From contig NZ_JBHRTR010000005.1 in the NCBI RefSeq assembly GCF_042646425.1, forward strand, positions 62,001 through 126,000: a DNA stretch of 64,000 bases, in the 5' to 3' direction. This document shows positions 35,621 to 44,890 of this stretch, in pieces (within the stretch, counting starts at the first letter, position 1; each line of letters starts with the position of its first letter). The position numbers were made by a program, and so were the translations under genes. Source of the stretch: Marinibaculum pumilum (lineage in GTDB: Bacteria; Pseudomonadota; Alphaproteobacteria; Ferrovibrionales; Ferrovibrionaceae). A model generated the notes under the pieces. It saw nothing but the letters and a program-made list of their open reading frames with translations, ran no database searches and was not told where the DNA came from.

Positions 35621-38600
35621 ATGCCGGCGGAGTTCGTTCATCTGCGGGTCCACACCTCCTATTCGCTGGCGGAGGGAGCGATCCGTCCAAAGAAGCTGGC
35701 AGAGATGGCGGCGCGCCATGCCATGCCGGCCGTGGCGGTCACCGATTCAAACAACATGTTCGGGGCGCTGGACCTGTCGCAGACCCTTGCCGGGGCCGGC
35801 GTCCAGCCGATCATCGGCTGCCAGTTCAGCATCGCCGTCACCGAGGAAGGCGACGGCCTGCGCGGACCGGCCGGCCGGCTGCGCAATCCCGACCATCTTG
35901 TCCTGCTGGCGAAGGACGAGACCGGCTACCTGAACCTGATGGCGCTGAGTTCGGCCGCCTACCTGCAGACGCCGGCGGGCACCGCGGCACGGCTGACGCC
36001 CGACCAGCTGGAAGGCCGCAGCGACGGGTTGATCTGCCTGACCGGCGGTCCCAGCGGCGCGCTCGCCCGCCTGGCGGGGGAGGGCAAGGCGGCGGAGGCA
36101 CGGGCGGAGCTGGCGCGGCTGCAGGCCTTGTTCGACGACCGCCTCTATATCGAGCTGCAGCGCCACGGCCTGTCCTTCGAGCGGAAGGTGGAGCCGGCAC
36201 TGATCGAGCTGGCCTACGAGGCCGGGGTGCCGCTGGTCGCTACCAACGACTGTTACTTCCCCGAGCGGGAGATGTACGAGGCGCACGACATTCTGCTGTG
36301 CATCGCCGACGGCACCTATGTGAACGCGGAGGATCGCCGGCGGGTCACGGCGGAACATTATTTCAAGCCGCCGGAGGAAATGGCGGCCCTGTTCGAGGAC
36401 CTGCCGGAGGCGGTGGCGAACAGCCTGGTGATCGCTCAGCGCTGCGCGGTGATGGCGGAAAAGCGCGACCCGATCCTGCCGAACTTCGGCAGCGCGGCCG
36501 AGAGCGAGCCGGAGCAGCTGCGCCGCATGGCGCATGAGGGCCTGGCGGGGCGCATCGGCGACCGGCCGGAGGCGGAGCAGGAGCCCTATCGCACCCGGCT
36601 CGACTACGAGCTCGACGTGATCGAGAAGATGGGCTTTCCCGGCTACTTCCTGATCGTCGCCGACTTCATTCAGTGGGCGAAGGCGCACGACATCCCGGTC
36701 GGCCCGGGCCGCGGCTCCGGTGCCGGCTCCGTGGTCGCCTGGGCGCTGACCATCACTGATGTGGACCCGCTGCGCTTCGGGCTGCTGTTCGAGCGCTTCC
36801 TGAACCCGGAGCGGATCTCGATGCCGGACTTCGACATCGACTTCTGCCAGGAACGCCGCGACGAGGTGATCGCCTATGTCCGCGACAAGTACGGTGCCGA
36901 CCAGGTCGCGCAGATCATCACCTTCGGCACCCTGCAGGCGCGGGCTGCGCTGAAGGATGTCGGCCGGGTGATGCAGCTGCCCTATACACTGGTCGACCGG
37001 GTGGCGAAGACCGTGCCGAACGCACCGGGCAGCGCCATGACCCTGGCCCAGGCGGTGGAGCAGGAACCGCAGATCGCCCAGTTCCGCCGCGACGAGGACG
37101 GGGTGGACGAGATGGTCACCGCGGCGCTGAAGCTGGAGGGGCTGTACCGCAACGCCTCCACCCACGCCGCCGGCGTGGTGATCGGCGACCGGCCGCTGCA
37201 GGAACTGGTGCCGCTCTATCGCGATCCGCGGGCGGAGATGCCGGCCACCCAGTACTCGATGAAATATGCCGAGCAGGCGGGCCTGGTGAAGTTCGACTTC
37301 CTGGGCCTGAAGACCCTGTCGGTGCTGAACCTGGCGGTGCGGCTTGTGGCGGAGCGCGGCATCGACATCGACCTGGCGCAGATCCCGCTGGACGACCGCA
37401 AGGTCTACGAGATGCTGTCGCGCGGCGAGACGGTGGGCGTGTTCCAGTTTGAAAGTTCGGGCATGCGGGACAGCCTGCGGGTGCTGCGGCCCGACACGAT
37501 CGAGGACCTGGTGGCGATGGTGGCGCTGTACCGCCCCGGCCCGATGGACAACATCCCGCGCTTCATCAAGTGCAAGCATGGCGAGGAGGTGCCCGACTAC
37601 CTGCATCCGAAGCTGGAGGGGATCCTGCGGGAGACCTACGGCATCATCGTCTACCAGGAACAGGTGATGCAGATCGCCCAGGTGCTGGCCGGCTACAGCC
37701 TGGGCGAGGCGGACGTGCTGCGGCGCGCGATGGGCAAGAAGGACAAGGCCCAGATGGCGGCGCAGAAGGAGCGCTTTGTCGACGGCGCGAAGGAGCGCGG
37801 CGTCGATGCCGGCCGGGCCGCCTATATCTTCGACCTGGTCGACAAGTTCGCCGGCTACGGCTTCAACAAGAGCCATGCGGTGGCCTATGGCCTGGTCGCC
37901 TACCAGACTGCCTGGCTGAAGGCGAACCACCCGGTGGAGTTCCTCGCCGCGTCGATGAGCTTCGACCGCCACAACACCGACAAGCTGACGGTCTTCCGCC
38001 AGGAGCTGGCGCGGATGAAGGTGCCACTGCTGCCGCCCGACGTGAACCGGTCGCAGGTGAACTTCTCCGTGGAGAGAGAGGGGGAGGGCGCGGCGGTCCG
38101 CTACGCCCTGGCGGCGGTGAAGAATGTGGGCGAGGGCGCGATGGGGTCGATCGTCCGCGCGCGGGAGGCGGAGGGCCGGCCGTTCCGCGACCTGTCGGAT
38201 TTCGCCGACCGGGTCGATCCTTCGATGGTTAACAAGCGGATGCTGGAGAACCTGGCCCGCGCCGGTGCCTTCGATGGGCTGGAGCCCGACCGGGCGCGCG
38301 CCTTCGGCGCGGTGGAGAACGTGATCCGCTTCGCCGCAGTGGCGTCGGAGGCACGGGCCTCGGCGCAGACCTCGCTGTTCGGCGGCGCGGAGCCGGCGGC
38401 GGCGATGCAGATCGCGCCGGATGTCGATTCCTGGACGCCGATGGAGACCCTGGCGCAGGAGTTCGACGCCATCGGCTTCTACCTCTCCGCCCACCCGCTG
38501 GATTCCTATGCCAAGACCCTGGAGCGGCTGGGGGTGCAGGCCTATGCCGACGTGATGCGGCGGCTGAGCCGGTCGACCAGCAGCCATCTCATCGCCGGCA

Positions 38601-39091
38601 CCGTGATCTCCAAGCAGGTGCGCCGTTCGGCGAAGGGCAACCGCTTCGCCTTCATCCAATGCTCCGATCCGACCGGCATGTTCGAGGTGACCGTGTTCAG
38701 CGAGATCCTGTCGGCGCATTTCGACCTGCTGGAGCCGGGCCGGTCGGTGCTGTTCCGGGTCGAGGGGCGGATCGACGACCGCGACCAGCCGCGGCTGATG
38801 GTGCAGTCGGTCGACGACCTGGACATCGCCGCCGCCCGGGCGGAGGCCCGCGGCATGACCTGCCTGCAGGTCTTCGTCGGCGACCAGCGTGCCGTCGGCG
38901 GGCTGGACGGCGTCCTGGCGCAGACCGCGAAGGGGAAGGGGAGGATCGTCCTGACCCTGCATCTGGCCGAGCAGGGGCATGAGGCGGATATCGCCCTGCC
39001 GGGCGGCTATGCCCTGTCGCCGCGGGTGCGGGGTGCCCTGAAATCGGTTCGCGGCGTACTGGACGTGCGTGAAATGGCGCAGCTTCCGTAA
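35621..39091 (+). CDS. dnaE: DNA polymerase III alpha subunit
   Basis: A 1156-residue replicative polymerase. Domains in order are PHP (His-Leu-Arg-Val-His-Thr-Ser-Tyr-Ser near 6-14), palm with Pro-Asp-Phe-Asp-Ile-Asp-Phe near 402-408 carrying catalytic aspartates, thumb, fingers, the beta-binding region, a helix-hairpin-helix and a C-terminal OB fold near 990-1030. Full length and intact, it is DnaE1 rather than the shorter error-prone DnaE2. I chose the ATG at 35621, 60 bases inside the open frame, because the PHP motif begins within ten residues and GAAGGAG lies in front. Confidence 0.97.
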   Translation: MPAEFVHLRVHTSYSLAEGAIRPKKLAEMAARHAMPAVAVTDSNNMFGALDLSQTLAGAGVQPIIGCQFSIAVTEEGDGLRGPAGRLRNPDHLVLLAKDETGYLNLMALSSAAYLQTPAGTAARLTPDQLEGRSDGLICLTGGPSGALARLAGEGKAAEARAELARLQALFDDRLYIELQRHGLSFERKVEPALIELAYEAGVPLVATNDCYFPEREMYEAHDILLCIADGTYVNAEDRRRVTAEHYFKPPEEMAALFEDLPEAVANSLVIAQRCAVMAEKRDPILPNFGSAAESEPEQLRRMAHEGLAGRIGDRPEAEQEPYRTRLDYELDVIEKMGFPGYFLIVADFIQWAKAHDIPVGPGRGSGAGSVVAWALTITDVDPLRFGLLFERFLNPERISMPDFDIDFCQERRDEVIAYVRDKYGADQVAQIITFGTLQARAALKDVGRVMQLPYTLVDRVAKTVPNAPGSAMTLAQAVEQEPQIAQFRRDEDGVDEMVTAALKLEGLYRNASTHAAGVVIGDRPLQELVPLYRDPRAEMPATQYSMKYAEQAGLVKFDFLGLKTLSVLNLAVRLVAERGIDIDLAQIPLDDRKVYEMLSRGETVGVFQFESSGMRDSLRVLRPDTIEDLVAMVALYRPGPMDNIPRFIKCKHGEEVPDYLHPKLEGILRETYGIIVYQEQVMQIAQVLAGYSLGEADVLRRAMGKKDKAQMAAQKERFVDGAKERGVDAGRAAYIFDLVDKFAGYGFNKSHAVAYGLVAYQTAWLKANHPVEFLAASMSFDRHNTDKLTVFRQELARMKVPLLPPDVNRSQVNFSVEREGEGAAVRYALAAVKNVGEGAMGSIVRAREAEGRPFRDLSDFADRVDPSMVNKRMLENLARAGAFDGLEPDRARAFGAVENVIRFAAVASEARASAQTSLFGGAEPAAAMQIAPDVDSWTPMETLAQEFDAIGFYLSAHPLDSYAKTLERLGVQAYADVMRRLSRSTSSHLIAGTVISKQVRRSAKGNRFAFIQCSDPTGMFEVTVFSEILSAHFDLLEPGRSVLFRVEGRIDDRDQPRLMVQSVDDLDIAAARAEARGMTCLQVFVGDQRAVGGLDGVLAQTAKGKGRIVLTLHLAEQGHEADIALPGGYALSPRVRGALKSVRGVLDVREMAQLP

Positions 39092-39182
39092 CCGCAGGCC
39101 CCGTCGCACAAGGCAGCCCGGCAAGGCAGCCCGGCAACCCGGTCCTGCTGAGCGGTCCAGCCTTCCGTCCGCTGCGGGGGGC

Positions 39183-39210
39183 GGGCGGGCCGCCCGTAGG
39201 CCGCCCGCCC
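39183..39210 (+). terminator. Possible GC-rich hairpin after dnaE
   Basis: GGGCGGGC and GCCCGCCC form a perfect 8-bp stem around a 12-base loop, about 90 bases after the dnaE stop. No T tract follows, so a classical intrinsic terminator is not shown; in GC-rich alphaproteobacteria many stops lack one. Confidence 0.3.
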
Positions 39211-39302
39211 TGGCCACCAGGGTGCGATCGCGTGGTCGGATACCGGCCGGCTGGCAGCGGGGCCGGCGGGCCGGGCGACCGGGCGTCGCGTGCGTATGAT
39301 TG

Positions 39303-39317
39303 GAACATAAAGAGAAC
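39303..39317 (+). promoter_or_regulatory. LexA-box-like site GAAC-N7-GAAC
   Basis: Direct repeats GAAC at 39303-39306 and 39314-39317 have exactly the seven-base spacing of the alphaproteobacterial SOS box. A TATGAT hexamer ends at 39300, so a LexA dimer here would cover the start point of that possible promoter. About one such match is expected by chance in 64 kb, so the evidence is modest. Confidence 0.3.
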
Positions 39318-39417
39318 ACGCGCTCGGCGCAAGGGATAAATTCTCTTTTTGTTCCGTTCTCGTGATCGGTTCGGCGCGGGTGTGACGGGGTGCCACCCGG
39401 CAGGGGCCAGAGCGCGG

Positions 39418-39446
39418 TTGCATTCGGCCGCGGGCTTCCGTACAAC
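39418..39446 (+). promoter_or_regulatory. Likely promoter of the rpsB-lpxB cluster
   Basis: TTGCAT at 39418-39423 and TACAAC at 39441-39446 are spaced by exactly 17 bases and stand about 160 bases before the rpsB start. This is the best sigma-70-type match in the spacer and is expected to drive rpsB-tsf and perhaps the whole cluster. Confidence 0.5.
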
Positions 39447-39603
39447 GCCCCCGCACTAAAACCTCACGCGAGGCCTGGGGCGGTTCGGGGAGACATCCTG
39501 GCCGGTCCCTCCGGTGTCGCCGTCGCTGCCGCAGGTCCATCCCGGACCGGGCAGGGCGCGCGATGAACCCTCGCGGCGGCCGAACCGGAAAAGGAGAGTT
39601 TCC

Positions 39604-40428
39604 ATGGCCCTGCCGACATTCACCATGCGGCAACTGCTCGAGGCCGGTGTCCATTTCGGGCACCAGACGCATCGCTGGAACCCGCGGATGAAGCCCTTCA
39701 TCTTCGGCGACCGGAACAACATCCATATCATCGACCTGCGCCAGACCGTGCCGCTGATGCACCGCGCTCTGGAAGTGCTGCGTGACATCACCGCCGGCGG
39801 CGGCCGGGTCCTGTTCGTGGCCACCAAGCGCCAGGCAGCGGAGCCGATCGCCAAGTGCGCGGAGGCCTGCGGCCAGTACTACATCAACCATCGCTGGCTC
39901 GGCGGCATGCTGACCAACTGGCAGACCATCTCCCACTCCATCCGGCGCCTGAAGGAGCTGGAGGGCAAGATGGCCGAGGATCCGCATGCGCTGGGTCTGA
40001 CCAAGAAGGAGCATCTGCAGCTCAGCCGTGAGCATGACAAGCTGCAGCGCTCGCTGGGCGGCATCAAGGAGATGGGCGGCCTGCCGGACGTGCTGGTGAT
40101 CATCGACGTGCAGCGCGAGGACATCGCCGTTGCCGAGGCGAAGAAGCTGGGCATCCCGGTGATCGCGGTGGTCGACACCAACACCGATCCCGAGGACATC
40201 ACCTATCCGGTCCCCGGCAACGACGATGCGCTGCGGGCGATCCATCTGTATTGCGACCTGTTCTCCGCGGCCGTCCTCGACGGCATCCAGGCGGAAATGG
40301 GGGGCGCCGGCGACCTGGGCGAGCTGGAGGACCCGATGGCGGAGCCGCTGCCGGGAACGGAGCTGTCCGAGGGCGAGCCCGCTGCCGCCGAGACGCCGGA
40401 AGCGACAACGGCCCCGGCCGGGGAATAA
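39604..40428 (+). CDS. rpsB: 30S ribosomal protein S2
   Basis: A 274-residue S2 protein beginning Met-Ala-Leu-Pro-Thr-Phe-Thr-Met-Arg-Gln-Leu-Leu, with Gly-Val-His-Phe-Gly-His-Gln-Thr-His-Arg-Trp-Asn-Pro and the Asn-His-Arg-Trp-Leu-Gly-Gly-Met-Leu-Thr-Asn motif. The last 40 residues form an acidic, Ala/Glu/Pro-rich tail, longer than in the 241-residue E. coli protein; such tails are common in alphaproteobacteria. AAGGAGAG sits seven bases before the ATG. tsf follows after 48 bases, the usual pair. Confidence 0.98.
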   Translation: MALPTFTMRQLLEAGVHFGHQTHRWNPRMKPFIFGDRNNIHIIDLRQTVPLMHRALEVLRDITAGGGRVLFVATKRQAAEPIAKCAEACGQYYINHRWLGGMLTNWQTISHSIRRLKELEGKMAEDPHALGLTKKEHLQLSREHDKLQRSLGGIKEMGGLPDVLVIIDVQREDIAVAEAKKLGIPVIAVVDTNTDPEDITYPVPGNDDALRAIHLYCDLFSAAVLDGIQAEMGGAGDLGELEDPMAEPLPGTELSEGEPAAAETPEATTAPAGE

Positions 40429-40476
40429 GCGCAAAATCAACTGTTTGCGCGATTGATCTCATAAAGAGGTGAAACA

Positions 40477-41394
40477 ATGGCGGAAGTGACAGCCGCTCTT
40501 GTCAAGGAGCTCCGGACCAAGACCGGCGCCGGCATGATGGACTGCAAGAAGGCGCTGACCGAGAGCGGCGGCGACCTGGATGCGGCGGTGGACTGGCTGC
40601 GCAAGAAGGGTCTTGCCGCTGCCGCGAAGAAGGCGGGCCGGGTCGCGGCCGAGGGGCTGATCGGCGCTGCGGTCGGCGAGAATGCCGCCGCGCTGGTCGA
40701 GATCAATGCCGAGACCGACTTCGTGGCCCGCAACGAGCAGTTCCAGAATCTGGTGCGCAAGGTGGCGGAGATCGCGCTGGCGGAGGGCGACGCGGAGCTG
40801 GGCGGCAAGCCCTTTCCCGGCACCGGCCGCACGGTGGAGGAAGAGGTCACCCATGCGGTGGCCACGATCGGCGAGAACATGGCCCTGCGCCGCGCCCTCC
40901 GCCTGACCGTGTCGGAAGGCGTGGTTGCTCCCTACATCCACAATGCGCTGACCGACAATCTGGGCAAGATCGGCGTGCTGGTGGCGCTGGAATCGGCCGG
41001 CGACAAGGCGGTGCTGAACGAGTTCGGCCGCCAGCTGGCGATGCATGTGGCGGCGACCAACCCGCAGTCGGTGGACGTGGCCGACCTGGATCCGGACGCG
41101 ATCGCGCGCGAGCGCGACGTGCTGACCCAGCAGGCCGCCGGCTCCGGCAAGCCGCAGGAGATCATCGACAAGATGGTCGACGGCCGCCTGCGCAAGTTCT
41201 ACCAGGAGGTCGTCCTGCTGGAGCAGACCTTCGTCATCGACGGCGAGACGCCGGTGAAGAAGGCGGTCGAGGCGGCGGGCAAGAAGGCCGGTGCCCCGAT
41301 CAAGGTGACGGCGATCGCCCGCTATGCCCTGGGCGAGGGCATCGAGCGCAAGGAAGAGGACTTCGCCGCCGAGGTCGCCAAGGCGGCAGGCTGA
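40477..41394 (+). CDS. tsf: Elongation factor Ts
   Basis: A 305-residue nucleotide exchange factor for EF-Tu. The N-terminal UBA-like domain contains Arg-Thr-Lys-Thr-Gly-Ala-Gly-Met-Met-Asp-Cys-Lys-Lys-Ala-Leu, and the core contains the signature Glu-Thr-Asp-Phe-Val-Ala-Arg-Asn near 78-85. AAAGAGGTG precedes the ATG. It is part of the rpsB-tsf operon and lies 111 bases before pyrH. Confidence 0.98.
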   Translation: MAEVTAALVKELRTKTGAGMMDCKKALTESGGDLDAAVDWLRKKGLAAAAKKAGRVAAEGLIGAAVGENAAALVEINAETDFVARNEQFQNLVRKVAEIALAEGDAELGGKPFPGTGRTVEEEVTHAVATIGENMALRRALRLTVSEGVVAPYIHNALTDNLGKIGVLVALESAGDKAVLNEFGRQLAMHVAATNPQSVDVADLDPDAIARERDVLTQQAAGSGKPQEIIDKMVDGRLRKFYQEVVLLEQTFVIDGETPVKKAVEAAGKKAGAPIKVTAIARYALGEGIERKEEDFAAEVAKAAG

Positions 41395-41505
41395 CATTGG
41401 CGGCAGGTTGATGGTGCTGCAGGGGCTGCCGCCCGCGCCAGGAGCGGCGGCGGCCCCCGCAGACCGCAGGACAATCGGAACGACAGGGCGCGAGGCGGAC
41501 GGCCG

Positions 41506-42264
41506 ATGAGCGATGCAGGCGGCACCGGCGGTGCCGATATGGCCCGGCCACAGGGCACGCGCTTCAAGCGTGTGCTGCTGAAATGCTCCGGCGAGGCCCT
41601 GATGGGCGATTCCGGCTACGGCATCGACTTTCCCACCGTCACACGCATCGCCGAGGAGATCGCCGCCGTCCACTCCCTGGGGGTGGAGGTCTGCCTGGTG
41701 ATCGGCGGCGGCAACATCTTTCGCGGCCTGTCGGGTGCGGCGCGCGGCATGGACCGGGCGACCGCCGACAGCATGGGCATGATGGCGACGGTCATGAACG
41801 CGCTCGCGGTCCAGCATGCGATCGAGGAGCAGGGGGTGGAGACGCGGGTCATGTCGGCGATCCCGATGGCCTCGCTCTGCGAACCCTATATCCGCCGGCG
41901 GGCGCATCGCCACCTTGAGAAGCGGCGGGTGGTGATCTTCGCCGCCGGCACCGGCAATCCGTTCTTCACCACCGACACCGCCGCGGCCCTCCGGGCGGCA
42001 GAAATGAACTGCGACGCCCTGTTCAAGGGCACCCAGGTCGACGGCGTCTATACCAGCGACCCGAAGACCGACCCGGAAGCCACCCGTTTCGAGCAGCTCA
42101 GCTATCTCGACGTCCTGTCCATGGACCTCAAGGTGATGGACGCCTCCGCCATCTCGCTGGCGCGGGAAAGCGATATTCCCATACTGGTGTTCTCGATCGG
42201 CGAGGCCGGCCAGTTCTCCGAGATCATCCGGGGCGGCGGCCGCGCGACGGTCATCGGCAACTGA
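41506..42264 (+). CDS. pyrH: UMP kinase
   Basis: A 252-residue amino-acid-kinase-fold enzyme that phosphorylates UMP to UDP. Motifs are Leu-Leu-Lys-Cys-Ser-Gly-Glu-Ala-Leu-Met-Gly (phosphate loop) and Val-Ile-Gly-Gly-Gly-Asn-Ile-Phe-Arg-Gly, with the UMP-binding Thr-Gly-Asn-Pro-Phe-Phe-Thr-Thr-Asp segment. An internal ATG 33 bases downstream (Met-Ala-Arg-Pro) is an alternative start; the first 11 residues are a Gly-rich extension. Its place between tsf and frr is conserved in bacteria. Confidence 0.97.
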   Translation: MSDAGGTGGADMARPQGTRFKRVLLKCSGEALMGDSGYGIDFPTVTRIAEEIAAVHSLGVEVCLVIGGGNIFRGLSGAARGMDRATADSMGMMATVMNALAVQHAIEEQGVETRVMSAIPMASLCEPYIRRRAHRHLEKRRVVIFAAGTGNPFFTTDTAAALRAAEMNCDALFKGTQVDGVYTSDPKTDPEATRFEQLSYLDVLSMDLKVMDASAISLARESDIPILVFSIGEAGQFSEIIRGGGRATVIGN

Positions 42265-42362
42265 TCCGGCCCGGCAGCCGGCTCCACCGGCCGGCGGTGT
42301 CCGCATCGGCCGGCCGGGGCCCGGTAGGGTGCAACACGCAATAGAAGGGGAGGCTCCGGCCC

Positions 42363-42923
42363 ATGGAGGACGAACCCGATCTCGACGATCTGCAGCGGCG
42401 CATGAAACGCGCGACGGAAGTGCTGCGCACGGAATTCGGCGGCCTGCGGACCGGCCGGGCATCGACCAGCCTGCTGGACCCGGTGCATGTCAGCGTCTAC
42501 GGCAGCGAGATGCCGCTCAACCAGGTGGGCACCGTTTCCGTGCCCGAGCCCCGGATGATGTCGGTCTCGGTCTGGGACAAGGGCAATGTGAAGGCGGTGG
42601 AGAAGGCGATCCGCGATTCCGGCCTGGGGCTCAACCCGCAGGCCGACGGCCAGCTGGTGCGGATCCCGATCCCGGAGTTGACCGAGGAGCGCCGCAAGGA
42701 ACTGACCCGGGTGGCGGCGCAATATGCGGAGCAGGCGCGGGTTGCGGTGCGCAACATCCGGCGCGACGGGATGGACACGCTGAAGCGGCTGCACAAGGAA
42801 GGCAATCTCAGCGAGGACGACCAGCAGATCTACCAGGACGAGATCCAGTCGATGACCGACCAGTCGATCAAGGAGATCGACGAGTCGCTGGAGAACAAGC
42901 AGAAGGAGATCATGCAGGTCTGA
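42363..42923 (+). CDS. frr: Ribosome recycling factor
   Basis: A 186-residue RRF that, with EF-G, splits post-termination ribosomes. The arm regions Arg-Thr-Gly-Arg-Ala-Ser-Thr-Ser-Leu-Leu-Asp and Leu-Thr-Glu-Glu-Arg-Arg-Lys-Glu-Leu are clear. GGGGAGG lies upstream of the ATG. It follows pyrH by 98 bases and precedes uppS by 75. Confidence 0.98.
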   Translation: MEDEPDLDDLQRRMKRATEVLRTEFGGLRTGRASTSLLDPVHVSVYGSEMPLNQVGTVSVPEPRMMSVSVWDKGNVKAVEKAIRDSGLGLNPQADGQLVRIPIPELTEERRKELTRVAAQYAEQARVAVRNIRRDGMDTLKRLHKEGNLSEDDQQIYQDEIQSMTDQSIKEIDESLENKQKEIMQV

Positions 42924-42998
42924 CGACCGACCCCGGCCGGCCCCGGCCAGTGGTCGGTCGATCCCGGACCGTGGACCTGCAGGAGGAGTAGCGCAGCT

Positions 42999-43829
42999 TT
43001 GTCACAGGCGGGACAGATCGAGACCGGCACTGCACCAGGGACAGCGATCGGGACCGGGGCCGGGACCGGCGACGTTCTGCGCGACCCGCTGCCCGCGCCG
43101 CAGCCGATCGGCCAGCAGTCGCCGCCGCCGCCGCGCCATGTCGCCGTGATCATGGACGGCAACGGGCGCTGGGCCCGGGCCCGGCGCCAGCCGCGATCCT
43201 TCGGCCACCGCCAGGGGGCGGAGGCGGTGCGGGAGGCGGTGAAGGGCGCACGGGAGATCGGCATCTCCTTCCTGACCGTCTATGCCTTCTCGTCGGAAAA
43301 CTGGAAGCGGCCGCAGGACGAGGTCATCGACCTGATGGACCTGCTGCGGCATTTCATCCGGCAGGAGCTGGCGGAGCTTCACGAGAACGCCGTCCGGATC
43401 TCCGTGATCGGCGACCGCAGCCGGCTGGCGCGGGACATCGTCGACCTGCTGGACCGGGCGGAGGCATTGACGCGGAGCAATACCGGCCTGCGCCTGACGA
43501 TCGCGCTGAGCTATGGCAGCCAGGCGGAGATCGTCGCGGCCGCCCGCGCCGCGGCGCTGGACATCGCCGCCGGCCGGCTGGCGGCCGCCGATCTCGACGA
43601 GGCGCGGTTCCGCACCTACCTGCAGACCGCCGACATTCCCGACCCGGACCTGGTGATCCGCACCAGTGGCGAGCAGCGGCTGTCGAACTTCCTGCTATGG
43701 CAGGCCGCCTACGCGGAGCTGGTCTTCGTGGACCTGCTCTGGCCCGACTTTACGCGCGAGAGCCTGGCCGACGCGGTCTACGACTTCCACCGGCGCGAAC
43801 GGCGGTTCGGCGCAGTGTCGGTCGATTGA
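42999..43829 (+). CDS. uppS: Undecaprenyl diphosphate synthase (TTG start)
   Basis: A 276-residue cis-prenyltransferase that makes the C55 lipid carrier for peptidoglycan and polysaccharides. The motif His-Val-Ala-Val-Ile-Met-Asp-Gly-Asn-Gly-Arg-Trp-Ala holds catalytic Asp53, and the distal Arg-Thr-Ser-Gly-Glu-Gln-Arg-Leu-Ser-Asn-Phe-Leu-Leu-Trp-Gln segment is intact. No ATG or GTG lies between the last upstream stop and this motif in a sensible place; TTG 42999, ten bases after AGGAGGAG, is the best start. That gives an unusual Gly/Thr-rich N-terminal extension of about 45 residues. Confidence 0.95.
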   Translation: MSQAGQIETGTAPGTAIGTGAGTGDVLRDPLPAPQPIGQQSPPPPRHVAVIMDGNGRWARARRQPRSFGHRQGAEAVREAVKGAREIGISFLTVYAFSSENWKRPQDEVIDLMDLLRHFIRQELAELHENAVRISVIGDRSRLARDIVDLLDRAEALTRSNTGLRLTIALSYGSQAEIVAAARAAALDIAAGRLAAADLDEARFRTYLQTADIPDPDLVIRTSGEQRLSNFLLWQAAYAELVFVDLLWPDFTRESLADAVYDFHRRERRFGAVSVD

Positions 43830-43881
43830 CCCGCCCGGACCCAAGGCGCGGTCCGCTGTCGCCCGCGGCGCAGGCCGCCTG

Positions 43882-44781
43882 ATGCGCGCGGAGGAGTTCT
43901 GGCGCCGGATCCTGCCGCCGGGCGGGCTGGCACAGCGGCTGACCGCGGCGGCGGTGATGCTGCCGGTGGCGCTGCTGCTGATCTGGGCCGGGGGATGGCT
44001 GTTCCTGGCTGCCGTGGCCCTGGCGGGCCTGCTGATGTTGTGGGAGCTCTATCGCCTGCCCTGGCCGGCGGCGCTGGCGCCCGCGGAACGGACGCAGCGT
44101 CCGGCACCGTCGGGGCGGCTGCCCGAGCGCGGCGCCTTGCGCCGGGAGTTCGGCGTGGTCACGGCCGGGCTGAGCGGCACCCTGCTGCTGGCGGGCTTCA
44201 ACAGCTGGCCGGCAGCTTACGGCCTCCTGGTGGCCGTGGCCGCCGCGGCGGCCGTGGTGGCCCTGGCGACCCGGCGCAACCCGGCCTGGGCCGCGGTGCG
44301 GGTGGCCTATATCGGCCTGCCCTGCCTGTCGCTGGCCTGGCTGCGGACCGGTTACCCGCAGGCCGCCGGCCTGCCGGAGCTCGACGGCGAGGTGGCAACT
44401 TTCGCAATGCTTGCAATCGTCTGGGCCGCCGACAGCCTGGCCTTCATGTTCGGCCGCAGCATCGGCGGGCCACGGCTGGCGCCGCGGATCAGCCCGAAGA
44501 AGACCTGGGCCGGACTGTTCGGCGCCGTCGTCGGCGGCATCGCCGTGGGGGTGCTGGCGGCGCTGTACCTTGGCCTGCCGCCGCCGCTGCCTGCGGTGCT
44601 GGGCGGCGCGCTGGCCTGCGTCGCACAGTTCGGCGACCTGGTCGCCTCGGCGGTGAAGCGGCACTACATGGTAAAGGACTATTCGGGCCTGATACCCGGC
44701 CATGGCGGGCTGCTGGACCGGCTGGACGGGGTGATCTTCGTGGCCCCGCCGGGGGCATTGCTCCTGTGGCTGATCGGGTAG
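43882..44781 (+). CDS. cdsA: Phosphatidate cytidylyltransferase
   Basis: A 299-residue inner-membrane enzyme that makes CDP-diacylglycerol from phosphatidic acid and CTP. About seven membrane helices precede the C-terminal signature Ser-Ala-Val-Lys-Arg-His-Tyr, Val-Lys-Asp-Tyr and Pro-Gly-His-Gly-Gly-Leu-Leu-Asp-Arg-Leu-Asp. The Ser-Pro-Lys-Lys-Thr-Trp-Ala-Gly motif is also present. I chose the ATG at 43882, which gives the usual length, 52 bases after uppS. Confidence 0.96.
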   Translation: MRAEEFWRRILPPGGLAQRLTAAAVMLPVALLLIWAGGWLFLAAVALAGLLMLWELYRLPWPAALAPAERTQRPAPSGRLPERGALRREFGVVTAGLSGTLLLAGFNSWPAAYGLLVAVAAAAAVVALATRRNPAWAAVRVAYIGLPCLSLAWLRTGYPQAAGLPELDGEVATFAMLAIVWAADSLAFMFGRSIGGPRLAPRISPKKTWAGLFGAVVGGIAVGVLAALYLGLPPPLPAVLGGALACVAQFGDLVASAVKRHYMVKDYSGLIPGHGGLLDRLDGVIFVAPPGALLLWLIG

Positions 44782-44890
44782 TATGTCCGGGCAGTTGTCC
44801 GGGCGGTATTCCTGGACAGGGCGATCCCGGGGCAGGTCACCCACGACGCGCGACTGCCGCGCGGCAACCGACATTGGACGACGCCTTAGA

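Larger units (their letters stand above)
39092..39603. other. Spacer and leader between dnaE and rpsB
   Basis: 512 bases without a convincing gene. It holds two tandem 13-bp units (39110-39122 and 39123-39135), a GC-rich inverted repeat (39183-39210), a GAAC-N7-GAAC site just after a TATGAT hexamer, and a good promoter at 39418-39446. The last gives an rpsB mRNA leader of about 150 bases, long enough for S2 autoregulation, though I recognise no known leader fold. Confidence 0.6.

Noticed and set aside
35747..39445. A 1232-codon open frame antisense to dnaE
   Set aside because: Same GC artefact. The sense strand encodes an intact DnaE with catalytic motifs; the antisense product is His/Arg/Gln-rich with no recognisable fold.
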